A stretch of DNA of 9,479 nt from Acidobacteriota bacterium. Its GTDB lineage: Bacteria > Acidobacteriota > Terriglobia > UBA7540. The stretch covers positions 1 through 9,479 of the forward strand of contig JAJYJL010000209.1 of NCBI GenBank assembly GCA_021789565.1, read 5' to 3'. The notes below the pieces were generated by a model. That model had not been told where the DNA came from. It made no database searches and saw nothing but the letters and a program-made list of their open reading frames with translations. A program made the position numbers and the translations under genes. Each line of letters begins with the position of its first letter. Position 1 is the first letter of the stretch. This document shows, piece by piece, positions 1 to 7,032 of the stretch.

Positions 1-174
1 GAGAAGGCGCTTGAAATGCTGAAAGAGGACACGGGTGACAGGCAGAAGCGTCTGGAGGCCTTGCAGAACGAAGTTAAGGTTTTAAGGCGCGAGCGGGAAG
101 AAGTTCGGGTCCGCATCGAGAAGCTGCTGAGCCAAATTGAGCAGTTGACTGACCAGGACAATACGGGACCATAG
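1..174 (+). CDS. Coiled-coil protein, C-terminal 57 residues (ZapB-like by position)
   Basis: The window opens inside this gene. The frame starting at base 1 is open for 57 codons and ends at TAG 172-174. The peptide is almost entirely charged and hydrophobic heptad-like sequence rich in Glu, Lys, Arg and Leu, with no Pro until its last residue, which indicates a continuous coiled-coil helix. It lies 60 bp upstream of zapA on the same strand. A short coiled-coil protein next to zapA suggests a ZapB-like or other division-associated protein, but this rests on position and composition only; no diagnostic motif is visible and the N-terminus is missing. It could equally be the tail of a longer coiled-coil protein. 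Confidence 0.6.
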   Translation, partial: EKALEMLKEDTGDRQKRLEALQNEVKVLRREREEVRVRIEKLLSQIEQLTDQDNTGP

Positions 175-224
175 CAGGCAGTTTGCTGAGTGCCTTGTTG
201 CGCGCGCAAGCCGCAAGGGGCGGG

Positions 225-231
225 AAGGAGG
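225..231 (+). promoter_or_regulatory. Ribosome binding site for zapA
   Basis: AAGGAGG at 225-231 is a near-perfect Shine-Dalgarno sequence. It lies only 3 nt before the TTG at 235, which is tighter than usual, but no other start codon in the zapA frame sits just downstream. It favours the TTG at 235 over the upstream TTG at 190, whose added residues (Cys/Arg-rich) do not look like ZapA. Confidence 0.6.
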
Positions 232-234
232 CGC

Positions 235-534
235 TTGAACAATTTAACGGATTCCGTCCGAATTGAAATCTATGACCAGGAATACCACGTCAAGGGCAGC
301 CTGAATTCAGCGTATCTCGAAGAGATCGCCCGGTATGTGGACGGCAAGATGCGGTCTATCGCAACGAAGAGCCACAACGTGGATTCACTCCGTGTGGCGG
401 TGCTTGCAGCGCTGAACATTGCGGACGAATATCATCAGATGAAGTCCAAATACGAAACGACCACACAACAGGTTGAGAAGAAGGTCGGCGAGTATAATGA
501 GACGCTGGACCGGTTGCTGAAGCCAGCCGTTTGA
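235..534 (+). CDS. zapA: Cell division protein ZapA
   Basis: ZapA is a small cytoplasmic protein that binds FtsZ and promotes bundling of protofilaments in the Z ring. From the TTG at 235 the product is 99 residues, a normal length. It has the family layout: an N-terminal beta-hairpin segment (V-R-I-E-I-Y-D-Q-E-Y), then an S-A-Y-L-E-E-I-A-R-Y-V-D motif, then a central helix with S-L-R-V-A-V-L-A-A-L-N-I-A-D-E-Y. A C-terminal coiled coil follows, ending in a helix of Glu, Lys and Thr residues. The start is non-ATG with a strong ribosome binding site immediately upstream. It follows a coiled-coil gene and precedes a YmdB-type phosphodiesterase. In many bacteria 6S RNA lies just after zapA, but the gap here, 92 bp to the next chosen start, is too short for a full 6S RNA. 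Confidence 0.88.
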   Translation: MNNLTDSVRIEIYDQEYHVKGSLNSAYLEEIARYVDGKMRSIATKSHNVDSLRVAVLAALNIADEYHQMKSKYETTTQQVEKKVGEYNETLDRLLKPAV

Positions 535-617
535 GCATCCGAGCGCGTTCCTGAACCCCGGGAAAATATTTGATTTTCATGGCCGGTCATGGCTATTGGC
601 CCCGTGTCGGCCCTGGC

Positions 618-623
618 AGGAGA
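618..623 (+). promoter_or_regulatory. Ribosome binding site fixing the ymdB start
   Basis: AGGAGA at 618-623 lies 3 nt before the in-frame TTG at 627. Starting there gives a 264-residue protein, the length of the characterised Bacillus YmdB. The longer reading from ATG 570 adds 19 residues that do not resemble the family N-terminus, and it has no comparable ribosome binding site. Confidence 0.6.
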
Positions 624-626
624 CTT

Positions 627-1421
627 TTGCAGAACACCGTCAGAATTCTCTACATTGGCGACATTTTTGGGCGCCCAGGGCGGAGTATTGTGAAAGAACG
701 TCTGCCGGACCTGGTCGCGGAATTTGCGCCAAACCTGATTCTCGCCAACGGCGAAAACGCGGCCGCCGGTTTTGGCATTACGCCACACCTGGTGGATGAG
801 CTGCTGGGGCTGGGCATCACCGTCCTGACCACAGGAAACCACATCTGGGACAAGAAGGAAATCTTCCCTTATCTGGCTGAGCATCCTGATGGCCCGCTGC
901 TACGGCCGGCCAACTACCCGCCGCAGGTTCCCGGCCGCGGCCTCTATGTAGGCAGGACGCGGGCGGGTCTGGACTATGCTGTCATCAACCTCCAGGGACG
1001 CGTCTTTATGCCGCCAATTGATTGCCCCTTCCGGACCGTCGATAACCTGTTGGAGATGGTGCCGGAAACGGTGAAAATCCGTTTTGTGGATATGCACGCT
1101 GAGGCGACCTCAGAGAAACTGGCCATGGGCTGGTACCTGAACGGCCGGGTGACGGCCATGCTGGGCACGCATACTCATGTTCCGACGGCGGACGAAAAGG
1201 TGCTGCCCGGAGGAACTGCCTATATCACCGACCTCGGAATGACGGGGCCTTATGAATCCGTGATCGGGGTCGAAAAGGATACCGTGATCCGGAAATTTCT
1301 CAGCCAGATCCCCGAAAGGTTTGAGGTTGCAAAGGGCGACGTCCGGCTCTGTGGGGTCCTGGTTGAGGCTGACCCCCTGACGGGACATGCCTTTTCCATC
1401 AAGAGGATCGACCGGAAATAA
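627..1421 (+). CDS. ymdB: YmdB-family metallophosphoesterase (TIGR00282 type)
   Basis: This belongs to the YmdB family of dinuclear-metal phosphodiesterases, which in Bacillus act on 2',3'-cyclic nucleotides and affect biofilm and motility decisions. That role is established for Bacillus only. Visible metal and active-site motifs, numbered from TTG 627, are G-D-I-F-G-R-P-G-R (Asp12), A-N-G-E-N (Glu43, Asn44), T-G-N-H-I-W-D (Asn71, His72), D-M-H-A-E-A-T (His157) and G-T-H-T-H-V-P-T-A-D (His182, His184). All expected ligands are present, so the enzyme should be active. The 264-residue length is standard. In Firmicutes ymdB follows rny (RNase Y); here it follows zapA directly and no rny is present. 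An alternative start is ATG 570. Confidence 0.9.
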   Translation: MQNTVRILYIGDIFGRPGRSIVKERLPDLVAEFAPNLILANGENAAAGFGITPHLVDELLGLGITVLTTGNHIWDKKEIFPYLAEHPDGPLLRPANYPPQVPGRGLYVGRTRAGLDYAVINLQGRVFMPPIDCPFRTVDNLLEMVPETVKIRFVDMHAEATSEKLAMGWYLNGRVTAMLGTHTHVPTADEKVLPGGTAYITDLGMTGPYESVIGVEKDTVIRKFLSQIPERFEVAKGDVRLCGVLVEADPLTGHAFSIKRIDRK

Positions 1422-1491
1422 CCTGGAGAAGCGGCAGCATGGGGCGCGGGTTGAAGTAACGGTATGCGTATGGTAGTTTGTTAACTCTTGA

Positions 1492-2274
1492 GTGAACAGC
1501 CTGTTAGGACGTGGTCCCGCCGTGAAAACCAGAGAATCCAACGCTGATTTGCATTCACAAATCGACCTGGAACGGCTACCGCGGCATATCGCCGTGATCA
1601 TGGATGGCAACGGACGATGGGCCCGGAAACGCCATTTGCCGCGGATTGCGGGTCACCGGGCGGGCATCAGAGCGGTTCGGCAGGTGGTGGAAGCCTGCGC
1701 GCGTCTGGGGGTTCCCTGCCTGACGCTTTACGCCTTTTCGGTGGAAAACTGGAAGCGGCCCAGAACGGAAGTGAAACTTCTGATGGGATTGCTGCGCGAA
1801 TACCTGAAGAAGGAGATCGCTGAACTTAATCGGAATAATATTCGCTTTGGCTCCATTGGAAGAATTGAGAGCCTGCCCAAAGCGGTGCAACGGGACCTTC
1901 AAGAAACTGTTGAAAAGACACGGAGAAATACGGGGTTGCGGCTGACGCTTGCTTTGAACTACGGGGGACGGACCGAACTGATTGACGCCGTGCGGAGCAT
2001 GGCTTCGCAACTGAAGGAAAATCTTACCTTTGATCCGGAGACCATCACCGAGGAGAGCTTCAGCCGGCATCTTTACACCCGCGATCTGCCTGATCCTGAC
2101 CTGCTGATCCGCACCAGCGGGGAGATGCGCCTGAGCAATTTTCTCTTGTGGCAGGTTGCCTACAGCGAAATCTGGGTGACAGACATCCTGTGGCCGGACT
2201 TTACAGAAGATGAATTGTACCAGGCTGTTACAGATTTCCAACGGCGGGAGCGCCGCTATGGCGGGCTGGGCTGA
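1492..2274 (+). CDS. uppS: Isoprenyl transferase (undecaprenyl diphosphate synthase)
   Basis: This cis-prenyltransferase condenses isopentenyl diphosphate units onto farnesyl diphosphate to make undecaprenyl diphosphate, the lipid carrier for peptidoglycan and surface polysaccharide. Numbered from GTG 1492, it shows H-I-A-V-I-M-D-G-N-G-R-W-A with catalytic Asp38, a basic R-K-R-H-L-P-R stretch, Y-A-F-S-V-E-N-W, L-A-L-N-Y-G-G-R, and the C-terminal R-T-S-G-E (207-211) followed by R-L-S-N-F-L-L-W-Q and A-Y-S-E. All conserved boxes are present in 260 residues. The start is uncertain: GTG 1492 and GTG 1522 are both in frame, and neither has a strong ribosome binding site. It sits 70 bp after ymdB and heads the uppS-cdsA-dxr-rseP-ispG run, an order common across bacteria. 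A cis-prenyltransferase making a different chain length cannot be excluded from motifs alone. Confidence 0.93.
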   Translation: MNSLLGRGPAVKTRESNADLHSQIDLERLPRHIAVIMDGNGRWARKRHLPRIAGHRAGIRAVRQVVEACARLGVPCLTLYAFSVENWKRPRTEVKLLMGLLREYLKKEIAELNRNNIRFGSIGRIESLPKAVQRDLQETVEKTRRNTGLRLTLALNYGGRTELIDAVRSMASQLKENLTFDPETITEESFSRHLYTRDLPDPDLLIRTSGEMRLSNFLLWQVAYSEIWVTDILWPDFTEDELYQAVTDFQRRERRYGGLG

Positions 2275-2341
2275 TGCTGCGATACACGGCCCGCAAGGCG
2301 CCGGCTGCGGACGTTCTGCCTGGTCCCCTTCACTTGATTCC

Positions 2342-3163
2342 ATGAAGCGACGGATTCTTACAGGCTTGCCCCTGGCTCTTTTGGTTGTGTACCTGATTGT
2401 TCAGGGCCGTGAATGGCTGTTTACACTGGCGGTGCTGGCCACCGTGATGATCAGCCTCCACGAATATTTAGACATCAGCCGGGCAGCAGGCCTGGGTGGA
2501 TGGCCCGGGATAAGTTATGTTGCTGCAGGGATGCTTTGCCTGGGCCAGCTTGCACACCTGCATGGATTGGCTGCCGGCGACCCGGCACTGCTGCTGCTGA
2601 TCATGGTCCTGGCCATTCCGCTGGCCGGACTTGTGACCGTCTCTGATCTTAAGCATTACCCAGGCGCTCTTGCGTCTACAGTCCTGGGTGTTTTTTACGT
2701 TGGATTTGCCTTTTCGTGGGTGATTCCCCTGAGGTTTGGCGATCCGGAAACCGGCTGGCACCTCATCATCCTGCTGTTCCTGGTGGTCTGGGCGGGGGAC
2801 ATTTTTGCCTATGCTGTCGGCCGCATGGTGGGGCGAATTCCGCTGACGAAGACTATTTCCCCGAAAAAAACCGTCGAGGGAGCAATTGCGGGACTGGCTG
2901 GAGGCGTCCTGGTTGCCTGGGGCTTTTCACACTGGTTTTGGCAGACAGGTGATGAAAAAACGGTTATCCTGATAGCAGGCATGGTTGCTCTTGCCGGACA
3001 GGCTGGCGACCTTGTGGAATCCGCCCTCAAGCGGGCTGCCAACCTGAAGGATTCGGGAACGATCCTTCCCGGGCACGGAGGATTACTTGACCGGATCGAC
3101 AGCCTCTTGTTTGCCGCCCCGACCCTGTGGGTGGTTTGGCATCTGAAGGACTTCTGGCATTGA
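2342..3163 (+). CDS. cdsA: Phosphatidate cytidylyltransferase (CDP-diacylglycerol synthase)
   Basis: CdsA is an integral inner-membrane enzyme that converts phosphatidic acid and CTP to CDP-diacylglycerol, the precursor of most phospholipids. From ATG 2342 it has 273 residues, mostly hydrophobic, with multiple predicted membrane helices. The first begins soon after the basic M-K-R-R-I start. The C-terminal half carries S-P-K-K-T-V-E-G (173-180) and the family signature: a G-D-L-V-E-S-A-L-K-R segment, then K-D-S-G and P-G-H-G-G-L-L-D-R-I-D-S (243-254). The frame is open further upstream into uppS, to about 2210, but those residues are unlike the family, so ATG 2342 is preferred despite no obvious ribosome binding site. 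The stop TGA overlaps the proposed TTG start of dxr. Confidence 0.93.
   Translation: MKRRILTGLPLALLVVYLIVQGREWLFTLAVLATVMISLHEYLDISRAAGLGGWPGISYVAAGMLCLGQLAHLHGLAAGDPALLLLIMVLAIPLAGLVTVSDLKHYPGALASTVLGVFYVGFAFSWVIPLRFGDPETGWHLIILLFLVVWAGDIFAYAVGRMVGRIPLTKTISPKKTVEGAIAGLAGGVLVAWGFSHWFWQTGDEKTVILIAGMVALAGQAGDLVESALKRAANLKDSGTILPGHGGLLDRIDSLLFAAPTLWVVWHLKDFWH
3145..3150 (+). promoter_or_regulatory. Ribosome binding site for dxr inside the end of cdsA
   Basis: GAAGGA at 3145-3150 lies 9 nt before the TTG at 3160. It supports a dxr start that overlaps the cdsA stop codon (TTGA, 3160-3163), the arrangement expected for translational coupling. Confidence 0.5.
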
Positions 3164-4356
3164 TCAAGGGATTGTGCATTCTAGGTTCAACCGGTTCGAT
3201 CGGGCAGAACTGTCTCAACGTAGTGCGGGGGCGTGAGGACATGTTTCGCGTGGTCGCGCTATCGGCGGGTAGAAACCTGGATGTTCTCGCCAGCCAGATT
3301 GCAGAATTCCGACCCTGTGTGGCCGTAGTGGCTGAGAGGGAATCCATTGCTCCCCTGCGGGAGCGGCTACAGGCACTGGGCTTCCGTGAAAACCTGAAAA
3401 TTCTGGCCGGAACCGAAGGCCAGGTGGAGGCTGTCAGCCATCCTGAGGTCAATTTTGTCGTGGCGGCTTCCCATGGGACCACCGGCCTGGTGGCCGTGTA
3501 CCAGGCCATCTGCGCGGGCAAGACGGTGGGACTGGCCAACAAGGAAGTCATGGTGGTGGCCGGTGAACTGGTCACCCGCACCGCGCAGGAACACGGTGTG
3601 GACGTCCTGCCCATCGACAGCGAACATTGCGCCATCCACCAATGCCTGAGGTCGGGCGCCCACCAGGAAGTCAAGAGACTGATTCTGACGGGTTCCGGGG
3701 GCCCCTTCCTTAAGACCCCTCGCAAGCAACTGGAGTCTGTGACTCCAGGCCAGGCCCTGAACCATCCGGTGTGGAAAATGGGTGGCCGGATCACCATTGA
3801 TTCCGCCACCTTGATGAACAAAGGCCTTGAAATTATTGAGGCCCATTGGCTTTTTGGCTTTCCTTCGCGGCAGATAGACGTGATGATCCATCCGGAATCG
3901 ATCATCCATTCCATGATTGAGTTCTGTGACGGGTCGGTGATGGCCCAGCTTTCCGTTGCCGACATGCGCCTTCCCATCCAGTACGCGCTGACTTACCCGG
4001 AGAGAATGGATGCCGATGGACACCTGCCGCTCCTGGACTTGATTGCGGCCGGGAGCCTGCATTTTCGAGCGCCGGATGTGCGCCGGTTTCCGTGCCTGGA
4101 ACTAGGCCGGGCTGCTTTGGAACAGGGTGGGGTGATGCCCTGCGCGCTGAACGCGGCCGATGAAGTGGCGGTGGAAGCGTTTCTCAGGGGTGAGCTCGGT
4201 TTCCCCGATATTCCACATGTGATTGAAAAAGTGATGCACGAGACCCCCGTGAGTCATCCAAATACAATGGAAGAGGTCCTGGAAAGCGACAGGCGGGCGC
4301 GCTTGTCTGCGCGCGAAACTGTGGCCTTGATGACGCATCCGTCCACGGTTGTGTGA
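3160..4356 (+). CDS. dxr: 1-deoxy-D-xylulose 5-phosphate reductoisomerase
   Basis: Dxr catalyses the first committed step of the MEP isoprenoid pathway, NADPH-dependent conversion of DXP to MEP, with a divalent metal. Started at TTG 3160 it is 398 residues, the same length as the E. coli enzyme. The N-terminal dinucleotide-binding motif is I-L-G-S-T-G-S-I-G (7-15). A-N-K-E (126-129) follows, then the metal-binding D-S-E-H (153-156), T-G-S-G-G-P-F, the H-P-V-W-K-M-G flap region, and M-N-K-G-L-E (219-224), which completes the metal site. The longer reading from ATG 3127 would add residues before the Rossmann strand and overlap cdsA further. The 4-nt TTGA overlap with cdsA suggests coupled translation. 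With ispG two genes downstream and uppS upstream, the cluster joins supply and use of isoprenoids. Confidence 0.95.
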   Translation: MIKGLCILGSTGSIGQNCLNVVRGREDMFRVVALSAGRNLDVLASQIAEFRPCVAVVAERESIAPLRERLQALGFRENLKILAGTEGQVEAVSHPEVNFVVAASHGTTGLVAVYQAICAGKTVGLANKEVMVVAGELVTRTAQEHGVDVLPIDSEHCAIHQCLRSGAHQEVKRLILTGSGGPFLKTPRKQLESVTPGQALNHPVWKMGGRITIDSATLMNKGLEIIEAHWLFGFPSRQIDVMIHPESIIHSMIEFCDGSVMAQLSVADMRLPIQYALTYPERMDADGHLPLLDLIAAGSLHFRAPDVRRFPCLELGRAALEQGGVMPCALNAADEVAVEAFLRGELGFPDIPHVIEKVMHETPVSHPNTMEEVLESDRRARLSARETVALMTHPSTVV

Positions 4357-4376
4357 ACAGGAGAAAGGTTTGAGCT

Positions 4377-5705
4377 ATGGTTTCGAGTTTCCTCACTGAT
4401 GCCGTTGTCGTCGTCGTGGTCCTGGGCGTCATGGTTTTTGTCCATGAGGCCGGCCATTTTCTCGCGGCAAAGGGCTTCGGCGTGCGCGTTCTTACGTTCT
4501 CGCTGGGCTTTGGCAAGCGCCTCTTTGGATTTGAGCGGGGCGGGACCGACTACCGGGTGAGCATCCTGCCCCTTGGCGGCTACGTCAAAATGGCCGGGGA
4601 CGATCCCACGGCGGTTCTGAGCGGCGATCCGGGCGAGTTTTTGAGCCGCCCGCGCTGGCAGCGGTTTGTCATCATCCTGATGGGGCCGATGATGAATTTT
4701 GTTCTGGCCGTGGTGGTCCTTGCCGGGCTTTACATGTTCCACTTCCAGAAGCCGGCCTATGAGGACCAGGCTGTTGTGATTGGCGCCGTCGACCCGGATT
4801 CGGCGGCGGCGCAAGCGGGACTCCAAGCTGGAGACCGGGTGGTCCAGTTCGACGGCATCAAGAATCCCAGATGGCGTGACATTAAATTCAAAGTCCTCAC
4901 CGGCGCTGACCATCCCATACCCCTGACTGTCGATCGAGGCGACAAGACCCTGCACATGAGCCTCACTCCGCAAACGGAAGGCCAGGATGGCGCCGGAGTG
5001 GCCGGCTGGTATCCCTATGTTCCCCTAGTGGTTGATAAAGTGGAACCGGGTCAGCCTGCCAGCGAAGCAGGATTAAAGCCAGGGGACAAGATTGTGGGCC
5101 TGGATGGTAAGCCCATTTATTATTGGGCGCTGATTGTTCAGGATCTGAGGGACGGCAAAGGCAAACCGGTCGACCTCTCGGTGCAGCGCGACGGGAAGGA
5201 ATTTCAGGCACACATGACGCCCGCTTATACGGATGTGATGGGGCTGCAGACCTGGCGGATTGGCGTAACGATTCGGCAGACGGAGTACGTCATCCGCAAG
5301 CTGCCGCCCGGAACGGCATTGGAATATTCCGTCAAGGCGAATTACCGGAATTTCCTGGAAACCTTCGCCGTGCTGGGAAAAATTGTGACCCGCCGGATGT
5401 CCACGAAGTCCCTTGCCGGGCCCATTGGAATCGCCCAGATTTCCGGCGAGGCCTACCGCCGGGGTATTTCGGACCTCCTGCTTTTTGTTTCTTTCATCAG
5501 CCTGCAATTGGGCATTGTCAACCTTTTGCCCATCCCTGTGATGGACGGAGGGCACATCTTTATGCTGGCGATTGAGGGCCTGATGCGGCGCGACCTCAGC
5601 CTGGCGGTCAAGGAGCGGGTGATCCAGGTGGGCGTGGTACTGATCGTCCTCCTCTTTGTTTTTGTGATGTATAACGATATCATGAAGACTATACGTCCCT
5701 CCTGA
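4377..5705 (+). CDS. rseP: RseP-type site-2 intramembrane zinc metalloprotease
   Basis: RseP cuts membrane-anchored substrates such as anti-sigma factors after an initial site-1 cleavage, and also clears signal-peptide remnants. The first membrane helix carries the zinc motif H-E-A-G-H (His23, Glu24, His27), and F-S-L-G-F-G follows on the cytoplasmic side. Two tandem PDZ domains occupy roughly residues 128-190 and 218-275, each with the A-G-L-x-x-G-D repeat core. The C-terminal membrane part has S-L-A-G-P-I-G-I and N-L-L-P-I-P-V-M-D-G-G-H (382-393), which supplies the third zinc ligand Asp390. At 442 residues it is close to the E. coli protein (450) and complete. A GAGAAAGG purine stretch at 4361-4368 precedes the ATG by 8 nt. 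It is 20 bp after dxr. Native substrates cannot be told from this window. Confidence 0.94.
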   Translation: MVSSFLTDAVVVVVVLGVMVFVHEAGHFLAAKGFGVRVLTFSLGFGKRLFGFERGGTDYRVSILPLGGYVKMAGDDPTAVLSGDPGEFLSRPRWQRFVIILMGPMMNFVLAVVVLAGLYMFHFQKPAYEDQAVVIGAVDPDSAAAQAGLQAGDRVVQFDGIKNPRWRDIKFKVLTGADHPIPLTVDRGDKTLHMSLTPQTEGQDGAGVAGWYPYVPLVVDKVEPGQPASEAGLKPGDKIVGLDGKPIYYWALIVQDLRDGKGKPVDLSVQRDGKEFQAHMTPAYTDVMGLQTWRIGVTIRQTEYVIRKLPPGTALEYSVKANYRNFLETFAVLGKIVTRRMSTKSLAGPIGIAQISGEAYRRGISDLLLFVSFISLQLGIVNLLPIPVMDGGHIFMLAIEGLMRRDLSLAVKERVIQVGVVLIVLLFVFVMYNDIMKTIRPS

Positions 5706-5729
5706 TTTCAGGCGGCGACGGGATGGAAT

Positions 5730-6920
5730 TTGAACCGGGGGCAAATAACTGTGAACTTCAGCGACAAAGAGTTTTTCCCGGAAAGACGAAAAACCCGGCC
5801 GGTCAAAGTGGGCCGATATACGATTGGCGGGGATGCGCCGATTATCGTCCAGTCCATGACCAAGACGGACACTAGGAATGTTGACAAGACCGTTGAGCAG
5901 ATTCAGCAGTTGGAGCAGGCGGGATGCGAGGTTGTCCGCCTGGCCGTGCCCGATATTGAAGCGGCAAAGGCGCTGAAGGACATCCGGAAGAAGTGTCCTG
6001 ACTCCGTGCTGGTCTCAGACATTCACTTCCAGTACAAGTTTGCCTTGATGGCGCTGGACGCGGGGATTGACAAGCTGCGGATCAATCCCGGAAATATCGG
6101 CGACGCGGAGAAGGTCCGCGCTGTGGTGCGGCGTGCCCAGGAGCAGAAGGTCCCGATCCGGATCGGCGTGAATGCCGGCTCGCTCGAGAGGCGGTTGCTG
6201 GAAAAGTATGGATTCCCCACCCCGGAGGCGATGGCGGAGAGCGCCGAATATCACATTCGAATCCTGGAAGACCTGGGTTTTGGCGACACCATCATTTCTC
6301 TGAAGTCTTCGAACGTCAAGCTGACTGTGGCGGCTTACCGTTTGCTGGCGGAACGCTGCGATTACCCGTTTCATCTCGGGATTACCGAGGCTGGAACCCA
6401 GTTTTCCGGTACCATCAAGTCCTGCGTGGGCATGGGGATGCTGTTGGCGGAAGGCATCGGCGACACCATACGCGTTTCACTCGCCACCGACCCCACGGAG
6501 GAAGTTCGTGTGGCTTACGAGCTGCTGAAGTCCCTTGAACTTCGCAGTCGCGGCCCGGTGGTGATTGCCTGCCCCACCTGCGGCCGGCTGGAAGTTGACC
6601 TGTTCAAGATTGCGGGTGAAATCGAGCAGGCCACCTCTCACATCAAGATGCCGTTCTCACTGGCCGTGATGGGATGCGCCGTGAACGGCCCGGGCGAAGC
6701 CCGCGAGGCCGACCTGGGCGTTGCCGCCGGGCGCGGCAACGGCATGATCTATCGCCAGGGGAAGGCCATCCGCCGCGTGAAAGAAGAGGACATCGTTCCG
6801 GCGTTGCTTGAGGAAATTGACCGGTTTGTGGCCGACAAGGCTGCCGGCCGCGTGACGGATTCCCACGAGCCGGTGGAGGAAACTCCCGCTCCTTCAAGCC
6901 CGCTGGTCAGCCTGCAATAG
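5730..6920 (+). CDS. ispG: 4-hydroxy-3-methylbut-2-enyl diphosphate synthase (flavodoxin/ferredoxin), IspG
   Basis: IspG (GcpE) is the [4Fe-4S] enzyme of the penultimate MEP-pathway step, reducing MEcPP to HMBPP. The N-terminal TIM-barrel half begins with R-R-K-T-R-P-V-K-V-G and contains P-I-I-V-Q-S-M-T-K-T-D-T, R-I-N-P-G-N-I-G and G-I-T-E-A-G. The C-terminal half holds the cluster ligands Cys281 and Cys284 (C-P-T-C-G-R), Cys316 (M-G-C-A-V-N-G-P-G) and Glu323. It is the two-domain bacterial form without the large middle insertion. At 396 residues it is slightly longer than the E. coli protein, because of a Pro/Ser-rich low-complexity C-terminal tail of about 25 residues. The start could be TTG 5730 or GTG 5751; neither has a clear ribosome binding site and the family core begins after both. 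It lies 24 bp after rseP. Confidence 0.94.
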   Translation: MNRGQITVNFSDKEFFPERRKTRPVKVGRYTIGGDAPIIVQSMTKTDTRNVDKTVEQIQQLEQAGCEVVRLAVPDIEAAKALKDIRKKCPDSVLVSDIHFQYKFALMALDAGIDKLRINPGNIGDAEKVRAVVRRAQEQKVPIRIGVNAGSLERRLLEKYGFPTPEAMAESAEYHIRILEDLGFGDTIISLKSSNVKLTVAAYRLLAERCDYPFHLGITEAGTQFSGTIKSCVGMGMLLAEGIGDTIRVSLATDPTEEVRVAYELLKSLELRSRGPVVIACPTCGRLEVDLFKIAGEIEQATSHIKMPFSLAVMGCAVNGPGEAREADLGVAAGRGNGMIYRQGKAIRRVKEEDIVPALLEEIDRFVADKAAGRVTDSHEPVEETPAPSSPLVSLQ

Positions 6921-7032
6921 GCGCATGGCTTGAATTCTGCTGGTGTTGGAGCGTGCTACAAGGGGCTTGCCACCTGTTGTCCCGGTTCATGCCCCGTTCG
7001 AGGCCATCTCCGATTGACCGGGTTTTCCCAGC

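Noticed and set aside
535..626. 6S RNA downstream of zapA
   Set aside because: The gap is about half the length needed, and no long rod-like pairing with a central bubble is evident.
1451..1479. Possible sigma-70 promoter before uppS (TTGAAG, 17 bp, TAGTTT)
   Set aside because: The -10 matches consensus at only three positions, and the gene sits in a continuous same-strand run, so chance is as likely.
3027..3977. 316-codon minus-strand ORF opposite dxr
   Set aside because: It is Ser/Arg/Trp-rich antisense shadow of cdsA and dxr, which are unambiguous on the plus strand.
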